Below are positions 1 through 6,349 of a DNA stretch of 8,905 nucleotides, one piece after another. The translations under genes and the position numbers were made by a program. How positions within the stretch are numbered: position 1 is the first letter of the stretch; each line of letters opens with the position of its first letter. This stretch comes from a bacterium. Its GTDB lineage: Bacteria > Zhuqueibacterota > Zhuqueibacteria > Thermofontimicrobiales > Thermofontimicrobiaceae. The DNA lies in assembly GCA_025453735.1 (NCBI GenBank), contig JALOPY010000291.1, positions 1 through 8,905 of the forward strand. Reading direction: 5' to 3'. The notes beneath the pieces are model-generated. The model was given only the letters and a program-made list of their open reading frames with translations, made no database searches and was not told the DNA's origin.

Positions 1-819
1 CATCGCCATAACGAATCGACATATATTCAGAATATGATCGTTTACCATAACCTGGCTCGAATCGATTTCCCCTGCACTGTGGATTGGCGGGAAATTGGGA
101 CTCGTGAAACGGGCAGCCAATTTTTGAAAGTCGCATTTCCATTCAATCTCGGCGCTGAATCTCAGGCGACCTTTGAAATTCCGTTTGGCACGATCCAGCG
201 AGAAGCCAATGGACATGAGTATCCTTCACAAAAATGGATGGATTTAGGCGATGCCGATTTTGGCGTCAGCCTGGTGAATGATTGCAAATATGGCTGCGAT
301 GTTGATCACAATGTGATGCGGCTGTCCTTGCTCCGTTGCTCGTATGAGCCTGATCCTGTGCCGGATAAAGGAATACATCATTTCGCGTATGCCATTCTTC
401 CGCATCAAGGGGATTGGAAAAGCGCCAATACGCTGAGAGCCGGGTATGAATTGAATCAACCGCTAATCCCTGTGGCGACCGATCAGCATCAGGGACATTT
501 TCCATTATCCCGGTCATTCGTTTTCTGCTCCGCAGAGAATGTGATCATCACGGCGTTCAAAAAATGTGAGGATGATAATTCGCTAATTTTGAGATGCTAT
601 GAAATTCAGGGGATGCCATGTGAAGCGCAATTTCGGTTTTCATTCAACATCCTTCAGATCAGAGAGACGGATTTGTTGGAGCGAAATGTGGATGATGCCT
701 CCTTGGAAATAAAAAATAATAGTTTTCATATTGCAATCAATCCCTATGAAATTCGGACATTTCGAATCAATCGAGAAGGATTTCTGTGGCAGAAACGGCA
801 TAATTTTGTGCCGGTATAA
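1..819 (+). CDS. Alpha-mannosidase, glycoside hydrolase family 38, C-terminal part (5'-truncated by window)
   Basis: The reading frame is open from base 1, so the start lies outside the window; the ATG at 34 is internal. The visible 272 residues match the beta-sandwich C-terminal region of GH38 alpha-mannosidases: ARIDF (about residues 19-23), VDWRE (27-31), the NDCKYG segment (93-98), LSLLR (108-112), D-KGIHHF (122-128) and a proline-histidine of the PHQG type (134-137). Full family members are usually 800-1,000 residues, so the catalytic Zn-binding N-terminal domain is upstream and cannot be checked. The family releases terminal alpha-linked mannose from glycans; in bacteria the enzyme is usually cytoplasmic and feeds mannose catabolism. 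The gene ends in TAA. No convincing terminator follows: only a weak T6-CAC-A7 stretch at 822-837. The family call is strong; substrate linkage is unknown. Confidence 0.9.
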   Translation, partial: HRHNESTYIQNMIVYHNLARIDFPCTVDWREIGTRETGSQFLKVAFPFNLGAESQATFEIPFGTIQREANGHEYPSQKWMDLGDADFGVSLVNDCKYGCDVDHNVMRLSLLRCSYEPDPVPDKGIHHFAYAILPHQGDWKSANTLRAGYELNQPLIPVATDQHQGHFPLSRSFVFCSAENVIITAFKKCEDDNSLILRCYEIQGMPCEAQFRFSFNILQIRETDLLERNVDDASLEIKNNSFHIAINPYEIRTFRINREGFLWQKRHNFVPV

Positions 820-858
820 TATTTTTTCACAAAAAAATGGATGAGTAGAATTTGCTTG

Positions 859-887
859 TTGACATTTAGAAAATCATTTTATATATT
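859..887 (+). promoter_or_regulatory. Sigma70-type promoter of the nucleotidyltransferase gene
   Basis: A perfect -35 box TTGACA (859-864) and a five-of-six -10 box TATATT (882-887) are separated by exactly 17 nt. Transcription would start near 894, leaving a leader of about 40 nt before the ATG at 934. This is the best promoter match in the window. Confidence 0.7.
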
Positions 888-918
888 CATTCGGTCGAAT
901 GAAATCAATCGAACGATT
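886..918. promoter_or_regulatory. Two tandem operator-like palindromes over the transcription start
   Basis: Palindrome 1 (886-903) has perfect 8-bp arms TTCATTCG and CGAATGAA around GT. Palindrome 2 (907-918) has 5-bp arms AATCG and CGATT around AA. Both share the core TCG-NN-CGA, and their centres (894.5 and 912.5) are exactly 18 bp apart. Palindrome 1 begins at the end of the -10 box and covers the expected +1. This layout fits a repressor that blocks initiation, for example an autoregulator of the downstream gene, but the binding protein is unknown and no DNA-binding domain is encoded next to it. Confidence 0.5.
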
Positions 919-933
919 TTGTAAGAAGAAGAC

Positions 934-1257
934 ATGAAGAATCTCAAATTCGAAAAAATAATTGAGCAAATAAACCAACGGCTCAAAACCAGGTATAAGA
1001 GTTTCAAAGGCTCTTTTTTCTATGGCTCGCGAGTGAAAGCGAAAGAATCAATTGATTCAGATTATGATCTTGTGCTGGCATTCAATCAGGCTATGGATTG
1101 GAAAGAAAAAAAAGAGATATATGGCATCATCAGCGATTTTGAAGTTGAAAATAATATTCTCATCGATGTGCACATTTACAAGCTCAATGACATTCTGGCT
1201 CCGAAGACGCCCTATCGACAAAACGTAAAAAATGATGGTGTCTTTTATGGCATTTAA
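934..1257 (+). CDS. Minimal nucleotidyltransferase (MNT/MntA-like antitoxin-type domain protein)
   Basis: This 107-residue protein is a complete single-domain nucleotidyltransferase of the polymerase-beta superfamily. It has the GS pair at 31-32, followed after ten residues by D43-Y-D45 (GSX10DXD), and a third likely metal-binding acid at D78 in LIDVH. The C-terminal segment TPYRQNVKNDGVFYGI is typical of the family. In HEPN/MNT modules, MNT proteins with this motif act as antitoxins that modify the HEPN RNase toxin with AMP. Here no HEPN gene lies on either side: the upstream gene is a mannosidase, and the next 243 bp hold only inverted repeats. It is therefore either an orphan antitoxin-like enzyme or one whose partner is elsewhere. 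The start is the ATG after AAGAAGAAG, a weak ribosome-binding site. The active-site residues look intact. Superfamily assignment is firm; the biological role is inference. Confidence 0.85.
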   Translation: MKNLKFEKIIEQINQRLKTRYKSFKGSFFYGSRVKAKESIDSDYDLVLAFNQAMDWKEKKEIYGIISDFEVENNILIDVHIYKLNDILAPKTPYRQNVKNDGVFYGI

Positions 1258-1295
1258 TAGGAGAGTAGTATTGAAAAAATAGTAAGTAAACGGGA

Positions 1296-1470
1296 GCAAT
1301 TCCCAAAAAAAGATAATAAACCGTTAAAACGGTTGTAAGCATTTCCTGGTGATTCACAAACACCATGATAAATCATGGTGTTTGTCTCAACGAGATTTGA
1401 ACCAGCACCAAAATTCATTATGGTGCTAAATTGAAGTATCAATATCTCATTGCCAACTTTTGGGATTTGC
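1296..1470. repeat. Nested inverted repeats between convergent genes
   Basis: Outer arms at 1296-1308 (GCAATTCCCAAAA) and 1458-1470 (TTTTGGGATTTGC) pair at 12 of 13 positions. Inside lie AACCGTT/AACGGTT (1319-1325 with 1328-1334), a perfect 14-bp hairpin (1356-1385), and a stem of 8 out of 9 pairs, 1388-1396 with 1444-1452, enclosing a 7-bp hairpin (1404-1410 with 1421-1427). The parts nest in correct order, so the whole could fold as one structure on either strand. It sits between the stops of two convergent genes, where bidirectional transcript ends are expected, but no T-run follows any stem. A small structured RNA or a decayed MITE-like insertion are alternatives. Confidence 0.45.
1356..1385. 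repeat. Perfect 14-bp stem hairpin
   Basis: Arms ACAAACACCATGAT (1356-1369) and ATCATGGTGTTTGT (1372-1385) are perfectly complementary around a 2-nt AA centre. It could act as a transcription stop or RNA 3'-end stabiliser for the convergent genes on either side. It lacks the T-tract of an intrinsic terminator on both strands, so it is listed as a repeat, not a terminator. Confidence 0.7.
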
Positions 1471-1500
1471 ACCCAGCAAAAATGATTATTAAAAATATGA

Positions 1501-2403
1501 CTAACTTGCCGATCTACGCCCCCGATTTTCCGAAAGGATCGCCAGGATAACTCCGCTCAAAATAATAACTGCGCCAATAATTTTCACCATGCCAATTTTT
1601 TCGCCCAAAATCACAAGCGCCAGAATCGAAGCGCCAATCGGCTCGCCCAAAATGATCACCGCCACTGCTGTGGCAGTGAAATATTTCAACGCCCAGTTAA
1701 TTGTGGTATGACCGATCACCTGGGGGATGAACGCAATGGCAAAAAATAGCAGGTAAGTTGTGGGATGATAGCCAATGAACGACGCGCCGCTTGCAACGGC
1801 AATTATGACTAACAAAACTGCTGCTATCGAATAGACCATCGTCACATAGCGAAAAATATCGATTTCGGCCCGAAGCTTTCTTCCTGCCAGAAGATAACCA
1901 GCCGCGCCAATCGCTCCGCCGACTGCCAGCAAATTTCCAATCAACGAATTTCTATCCAGCGAAAAATCATGCGCGCTGATGAAGACGCTTCCGAGGAGGG
2001 CGATCACAATTCCCAGCAGCATCAGTATGGATGGTCGCTCCCGAAGAAAAATAAAACTTCCCAACGCGACAAAAATCGGCGCGCTTTGCACCAGCACCAC
2101 CGAGCTTGCCACTGAGGTATATTTCAGCGAGGTGATCCAGGTGGCAAAATGAATGGTGAGAAAAATTCCGGAAATGCAAGCCACTTTAATATGCGATTTA
2201 GTGAATCCCGCCCAAATCGGCCCCATTCGGGCTCGCGTAAAAATCAAATAAAATAGTGATGCGATAGCGAGTCGGTACGCGGCAATAACTAGAGAAGGCG
2301 CATCGCAAAGCTTGATGAAAATCGATGCAAAAGAGACGGCAATGAGTCCAATTCCGAGCACCAGGATTGCCCGCTGTTTCGTTACGATTTGCTCCATAAT
2401 CAT
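1501..2403 (-). CDS. EamA/DMT-superfamily transporter, ten-helix
   Basis: This 300-residue, strongly hydrophobic protein has about ten predicted transmembrane helices arranged as two EamA halves, roughly residues 12-145 and 150-295. Family hallmarks are the AAYRLAIASLFY segment in helix 2, an SLKYTSVASSVVLVQSAPIFVAL stretch with an FLRERPS end in the first half, and WALKYFTATAVAVIILGEPI with LGEKIG in the second. Length is usual for the drug/metabolite transporter superfamily. Members export or import small metabolites such as amino acids, nucleosides or sugars across the inner membrane, and the substrate cannot be read from sequence. Two starts are possible: ATG at 2403 or ATG at 2397. An AAAGAG just upstream of the first serves either weakly. 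The 5' leader is crowded by a perfect palindrome ending only 20 bp before the first ATG. Confidence 0.9.
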   Translation of the reverse strand: MIMEQIVTKQRAILVLGIGLIAVSFASIFIKLCDAPSLVIAAYRLAIASLFYLIFTRARMGPIWAGFTKSHIKVACISGIFLTIHFATWITSLKYTSVASSVVLVQSAPIFVALGSFIFLRERPSILMLLGIVIALLGSVFISAHDFSLDRNSLIGNLLAVGGAIGAAGYLLAGRKLRAEIDIFRYVTMVYSIAAVLLVIIAVASGASFIGYHPTTYLLFFAIAFIPQVIGHTTINWALKYFTATAVAVIILGEPIGASILALVILGEKIGMVKIIGAVIILSGVILAILSENRGRRSAS

Positions 2404-2423
2404 TTTCTCTTTAAAAATATTTT

Positions 2424-2456
2424 ACTGATTCCATCGCTCGAAGCGATGGAATCAGT
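2424..2456. repeat. Dispersed palindrome, copy 1
   Basis: Perfect 15-bp arms ACTGATTCCATCGCT (2424-2438) and AGCGATGGAATCAGT (2442-2456) flank a CGA loop. It lies between two divergent genes, 20 bp before the transporter start and about 220 bp before the peptidase start. The arms match those of the copies near 5420 and 6350. No T-run follows on the plus strand; on the minus strand an AT-rich stretch follows, but not a clear terminator tail. Confidence 0.9.
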
Positions 2457-2606
2457 TAGGCTATCAGCTATTGAATTGATTCTGTTACTTTTTCACTTTT
2501 GGATAGTTCCGATTTTCTTTTCAAATTGCGGATTCATTGTTCTGAGAAAAATCACATTGTCTTTCAGGTCGACAAAACCAACTCACAAAATAAACGAAAA
2601 TTTTCC

Positions 2607-2634
2607 TTGCATTCAAGATTAAAAATAGTATATT
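2607..2634 (+). promoter_or_regulatory. Candidate promoter of the M14 peptidase gene
   Basis: TTGCAT (2607-2612) and TATATT (2629-2634) are 16 nt apart; an overlapping TATTAT at 2631-2636 would give an 18-nt spacer. The leader would be about 40 nt, with GGAG (2670-2673) placed 5 nt before the ATG. The -35 match is only partial and the region is AT-rich, so chance is possible. The rest of the gap 2457-2606 shows no gene or clear structure. Confidence 0.4.
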
Positions 2635-2678
2635 ATTTCTAAAAACATTCAATAACATTCCCTAAAATTGGAGAGATT

Positions 2679-5219
2679 ATGAAACGCTTTTCCCTTCTGT
2701 TTTCAATCCTAATTCTTGTTCTGTTCATCTCCCAATCAAATGCACAAATACAAACACCTGATAACTTCTTCGGATTTCCGATCGGAGCGGATCGCCAACT
2801 GGCAGATTATCATCAAATTGTCGATTATTTCAAATATTTAGAAACCTCCTCTTTGAAAATTAAACTTTTCAACCTGGGCAAGACAACCGACAAAAATGAC
2901 ATGATGTTGGCAGCTATTTCATCCGAACATAATATTGCCGACCTATCGAAATATCAAACGATCAGTTCCAAATTGGCACACCCGGCTGACTTATCTACAG
3001 CGGAGGCAAAAAATCTGATTCGAGAGGGAAAAGTCATCGCTTTCATCACCTGCAATATCCATTCGACAGAAATCGGCGCCACGCAGATGGCTGTGGAATT
3101 TGCGTATCAACTGGTAACCAGCAATGAGCCGGACATTTTATTCTACCTGGATAATGTCATTTTGTTATTGATGCCTTCCGCGAATCCCGATGGAATGGAG
3201 ATGGTGGTGGATTGGTATCGCAAATGGGTGGGCACTGAATTTGAAGGCGGCAGCATGCCCTGGCTTTATCATCGCTATGTGGGGCATGATACCAATCGGG
3301 ACTTTTTCATGCTCAATCAGAAGGAATCGAAATTGATCAATCAGGTGATGAGTCGCGACTGGTTTCCCCAGGTTCACCTTGATGAGCATCAGATGGGAAG
3401 CCGGGGTCCAAGAATGTTTGTTCCGCCCTACAAAGACCCGATGAGTGATAATCTATCGCCAATGTTGATGAGAACAGAGGCGCTGTTCGGTTCCAATATG
3501 TCGTTTCGGCTTGAAGAAAAAAATAAGGCTGGAGTCATCGATTCCTGGGTTTTTGATTCCTATTGGCCTGGCGGAACCCGGACCGCTGCCTGGAAAAACA
3601 TCGTGAGTCTGTTGACCGAAATGGCGAGCTGCAATATCGCAACGCCAATCTTCATTGATGAGGTCGAGCTTTCTGGCGGCGGCAAAGGTTTGATCGATTA
3701 CAAGCAGCAGATCAATTTTCCGAATCCCTGGCGCGGCGGCTGGTGGCGGCTTTGCGATCTGATAGATTACGAATTGATCGCTTCTTTCAGTTTTTTAGAA
3801 ACTTCGGCAAAATACCGGGAGGATATTTTGCGTTCGTTTTACACAATGAACCTAAGCGCTATTAAACAAGGGAAGGAAGAACCGCCATTCGCCTATGTCA
3901 TTCCGACAGAACAGTATGATCCCATCACCGCTGCAAAATTAGCGGAAATCTTGGGAAAAATAGTGACAGCGAATAGCGTGATCATCCCGCTGGCGCAGCC
4001 GCTCAGATCTTTCATCAAAGAAATCATGGAAGTCCAGACTTTTCCAGAGATTCGGCTCACTTCGAATGGTGAACCGTTATATCCCTATGATGTGACTGCC
4101 TGGTCGTTGCCAATCCAGATGGGCGTTAAATGCGTTTCTGTTGACCAATCATTTCAAGGAGAACTGGAACGACTGACTGCTCCCCCCTATCCTGCGGGCA
4201 TTATGTTGGGAAATAGCGCCACAGGTTATGCAATTGATCATCGATTCAACAATACCAGCGCAGCAATTAACCGGTTGCTCAAATCGAATTATGAGATTTT
4301 TGCGGCAACATCCAATTTTCTCGATGGCGGAAAAAAAATTGAATCCGGCACAATCATCATTCCAGCCAGAAAAGATGTAACATCTGCGCTAAACAAAATT
4401 GCCCGGGACCTGCATCTTCCGATCGTTGCGCTCACTCAAAAACTCCCGCCTGGATTGAAACAGATCATGCCGGTGCGATTGGGTCTATACAAACCCTGGC
4501 GCGCCAGCATGGACGAAGGGTGGACCCGCTGGCTGCTGGAACAGTTTGAATTCGAGCTTGTCAGCGTGCACAACGAGATGATTAAAAGTGGAGATATTAT
4601 CAAAAAAATTGATGTGCTGGTTATCCCTGATATTGAGAAAGAAACAATCATCGATCCGAAGCCTGGCAGCTCAAAAGATGCAAAATTCTATCGTCCTCTG
4701 CCTGAACAATATGAGGGTGGCATCGGCAAAGAAGGCGTGAAAAATCTCAGAGAATTTGTGCAGAATGGGGGCACGCTCATCACATTGGATAATAGCTGCA
4801 TGTTGCCGATCGATGAGTTTCCGCTTCCAGTGACGAATACGATTGAAAACATAAATCGCTCCGAATACAATGCTCCTGGGGTGATGTTGAAAGTCAATAT
4901 CGATACAGCACACCCGATCGGCTGGGGAATGCCGGAGAGCGCGGCAGCATTCGTCTCCCAAAGCGCTGCTTTTGTCACCTCACAACCGTTTGGCGATGTG
5001 GATCGAACGATTGTCGCGCGATATCCAGAAGAACCGTTGCTGCTCAGCGGCTGGATTAAAGGCGAAAATCGGCTTCATCGAAAAGCAGCAATCGTGGATG
5101 TTAAATTTGGAAAAGGAAAAGTCATCTTGCTTGGATTCCGGGTTCAGCATCGCGCCCAGCCGCATGGAACGTTCAAGCTGCTATTCAATGCGATTCATTA
5201 CGGAGGAATGAAAAATTAA
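2679..5219 (+). CDS. Secreted M14-family zinc carboxypeptidase with C-terminal accessory domain
   Basis: An 846-residue protein with a signal peptide (hydrophobic 5-20, likely cleavage after SNA at residue 22). The M14 catalytic domain spans roughly 40-340. Zinc ligands H128 and E131 lie in HSTE, with the third likely H237 in VHLDEHQMG. N206-R207 in HDTNRDFF is the substrate carboxylate site, and E314 in LLTEMAS is the probable general base. M14 enzymes remove C-terminal residues or cleave peptidoglycan-type amide bonds. This long subfamily, with roughly 500 further residues, is common as 'M14 family metallopeptidase' in Bacteroidota and relatives. Residues about 600-846 resemble a class I glutamine-amidotransferase-like fold: IDVLVIPD near 644, a NLREFVQNGGTLITLDN strand-helix near 690, and GKGKVILLGF near the end. 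No catalytic Cys-His pair was recognised there. It is expected in the periplasm or outside the cell; the substrate is unknown. A GGAG site supports the start. Confidence 0.9.
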   Translation: MKRFSLLFSILILVLFISQSNAQIQTPDNFFGFPIGADRQLADYHQIVDYFKYLETSSLKIKLFNLGKTTDKNDMMLAAISSEHNIADLSKYQTISSKLAHPADLSTAEAKNLIREGKVIAFITCNIHSTEIGATQMAVEFAYQLVTSNEPDILFYLDNVILLLMPSANPDGMEMVVDWYRKWVGTEFEGGSMPWLYHRYVGHDTNRDFFMLNQKESKLINQVMSRDWFPQVHLDEHQMGSRGPRMFVPPYKDPMSDNLSPMLMRTEALFGSNMSFRLEEKNKAGVIDSWVFDSYWPGGTRTAAWKNIVSLLTEMASCNIATPIFIDEVELSGGGKGLIDYKQQINFPNPWRGGWWRLCDLIDYELIASFSFLETSAKYREDILRSFYTMNLSAIKQGKEEPPFAYVIPTEQYDPITAAKLAEILGKIVTANSVIIPLAQPLRSFIKEIMEVQTFPEIRLTSNGEPLYPYDVTAWSLPIQMGVKCVSVDQSFQGELERLTAPPYPAGIMLGNSATGYAIDHRFNNTSAAINRLLKSNYEIFAATSNFLDGGKKIESGTIIIPARKDVTSALNKIARDLHLPIVALTQKLPPGLKQIMPVRLGLYKPWRASMDEGWTRWLLEQFEFELVSVHNEMIKSGDIIKKIDVLVIPDIEKETIIDPKPGSSKDAKFYRPLPEQYEGGIGKEGVKNLREFVQNGGTLITLDNSCMLPIDEFPLPVTNTIENINRSEYNAPGVMLKVNIDTAHPIGWGMPESAAAFVSQSAAFVTSQPFGDVDRTIVARYPEEPLLLSGWIKGENRLHRKAAIVDVKFGKGKVILLGFRVQHRAQPHGTFKLLFNAIHYGGMKN

Positions 5220-5246
5220 TGAACCTGGAGTAAAAAAAATCAATGG

Positions 5247-5343
5247 TCGCTAAGGCGCAGAGACGCGAAGTTTGGGAAATGAAAAATTCAAAGTTCTGAA
5301 TAAAATTAAACTTCAAAAAATCTTGTCTCTGTGTCCTTCGCGA
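5247..5343. repeat. Degenerate long inverted repeat (CGCAGAGAC-type)
   Basis: Three arm pairs nest in order. TCGCTAAGG (5247-5255) pairs with CCTTCGCGA (5335-5343), one mismatch. CGCAGAGAC (5256-5264) pairs with GTCTCTGTG (5325-5333), one G-U. GAAGTTT (5267-5273) pairs perfectly with AAACTTC (5308-5314). The right arm carries about 10 extra bases. Sequences of the form 'aaggcgcagagacgc' recur as dispersed intergenic repeats in many environmental bacterial genomes; that link is from memory, not a search. It looks like an old, decaying element. Confidence 0.55.
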
Positions 5344-5418
5344 ACTCCGCGGTTCGTATTGCTGTTTCTTTGTTTTAGTCGTTTAGGGTTAATCTTTCAG
5401 TATAAAAAATCATAGATG

Positions 5419-5453
5419 TACTGATTCCATCGCTTGGAGCGATGGAATCAGTA
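5419..5453. repeat. Dispersed palindrome, copy 2
   Basis: Arms of 16 bp (5419-5434 and 5438-5453), identical to copy 1 over the inner 15 bp, flank a TGG loop instead of CGA. It sits between two same-strand genes, about 100 bp before the membrane-protein start. It is followed by ATGAAATTCT, so it is not an intrinsic terminator. Confidence 0.9.
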
Positions 5454-5555
5454 TGAAATTCTAAACTTAATAAGTATGCTTAATCTTTGTTTTGGCTCTT
5501 AGTGTTAAATTAACGTAATGCTTTTGTATTCGCAATTTAATAGGAGGGAACTTCA

Positions 5556-6200
5556 ATGGAAAAGCGAGTCATTAACTTAATCTGGGGTGGGCTTCTCATT
5601 TTAATCGGAATATTTCTATTGCTTCTAACCACAAACGTCATTGACATCCGTTTTGACACATCCTGGTTCTTCGGAATTTTATTTCTCATTGGATTCATCT
5701 TTTTTATGGCAGTTTATTTTTCCACGCATCGAGAGCAATTCTGGCCTTTGATTCCCGGAATAACCTTACTGGGATTAGCCATCCTCATTCTAAGTGAAAA
5801 AATTGGTTTGCAAGGACAAATCGGCGCGGGATTGTTCATGCTTTTTATCGGATTGAGTTTTCTGGCGGTTTATTTCTTTCATCGGGAGCATTGGTGGGCG
5901 ATTATCCCTGCCGGAATGGTAGGCAGCGTTTCGCTGGTCATCTTGTTCGGAGATATTCTCGGCGTGGGACTGATGTTCCTGGGAATGGGCGCAACGTTCA
6001 TCGCGCTCTATTTCATCTTAGCGCCAACCGAAGAAAAGCATTGGTGGCCACTCATACCCGGTGGAATACTTGCATTCATGGGACTCTTGTTCCTGTTTTT
6101 TCAGCCCGGGGAATTTGGAAATTTTATATTGCCAATCGCATTGATTATTATTGGTATCGTTCTTATCATCAATAGCATGAAGAAAAGATTGTTTCATTAA
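5556..6200 (+). CDS. Eight-helix membrane protein made of four two-helix repeats, function unknown
   Basis: The 214-residue protein is almost entirely hydrophobic, with about eight predicted transmembrane helices (roughly 8-26, 36-54, 64-80, 88-106, 116-132, 134-154, 166-182, 188-206) and a basic C-terminus (KKRLFH). It has an internal repeat. A YFxxHREQFWPLIPG-like segment appears at 54-68, then 106-120 (YFFHREHWWAIIPAG) and 152-170 (ending EKHWWPLIPGG); a first, diverged module begins at IWGG (9-12). The IP(G/A) turns are about 50 residues apart, so the protein is four two-helix units joined by short W-rich charged loops. No catalytic or transport motif was recognised. Similar W-W-x-x-I-P-G membrane proteins are annotated as hypothetical. 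The start is secure: AGGAGGG lies 7 nt before the ATG. Confidence 0.85.
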   Translation: MEKRVINLIWGGLLILIGIFLLLLTTNVIDIRFDTSWFFGILFLIGFIFFMAVYFSTHREQFWPLIPGITLLGLAILILSEKIGLQGQIGAGLFMLFIGLSFLAVYFFHREHWWAIIPAGMVGSVSLVILFGDILGVGLMFLGMGATFIALYFILAPTEEKHWWPLIPGGILAFMGLLFLFFQPGEFGNFILPIALIIIGIVLIINSMKKRLFH

Positions 6201-6261
6201 TTTGCTGCATCGGAATTTCAAAGCCTGAGTAAAAATTACGATGGCAAAAACGTGCAAGGAG

Positions 6262-6343
6262 CAACAGAGGAACCAGAGCATCGCGGAGATTTTTTAAGCT
6301 CTTATTAAATTCTATTTGACTCTGCCTGTTCTGTTTCTCGTTG
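6262..6343. repeat. Weak imperfect inverted repeat (CAGAG/CTCTG type)
   Basis: CAACAGAG (6262-6269), GAAC (6270-6273) and CAGAG (6274-6278) have counterparts in reverse order on the right: CTCTG (6320-6324), GTTC (6328-6331) and CTCGTTG (6337-6343), with small insertions between blocks. Several short blocks and gaps make this weaker than the 5247-5343 element, but it has similar wording and a similar position, just left of a dispersed palindrome. The rest of 6201-6349 shows no gene. Confidence 0.3.
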
Positions 6344-6349
6344 GACATG

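Larger units (their letters stand above)
5220..5555. other. 336-bp intergenic gap with two inverted-repeat elements
   Basis: No reading frame with coding character was found. From left to right the gap holds a degenerate long inverted repeat (5247-5343), a small CGAAC/GTTCG hairpin around TCCGCG (5341-5356), the dispersed palindrome (5419-5453), an AT-rich stretch with a short GTTAA-A-TTAAC palindrome (5504-5514), and the ribosome-binding site AGGAGGG (5542-5548) of the next gene. No convincing promoter boxes were found for the downstream gene. Confidence 0.7.

Noticed and set aside
1356..1385. Intrinsic terminator at the 14-bp hairpin
   Set aside because: No T-run follows on either strand and the stem is not GC-rich at its base; termination remains possible but is not shown.
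1386..1410. tRNA T-arm-like GGTTCAAATC on the minus strand
   Set aside because: The flanking 5-nt stem does not pair, and no acceptor, D or anticodon arms are present.
1296..1470. Integron attC recombination site
   Set aside because: The nested inverted repeat lacks properly placed RYYYAAC and GTTRRRY boxes at its ends, and no integrase or further cassettes are visible.
1254..1472. 72-codon minus-strand frame in the convergent gap
   Set aside because: It is largely made of the hairpin sequences and overlaps the nested repeats; no family resemblance or ribosome-binding site was seen.
2389..2622. 77-codon plus-strand frame upstream of the peptidase
   Set aside because: It overlaps the start of the transporter gene, reads through the palindrome, has no ribosome-binding site and has no recognisable protein character.
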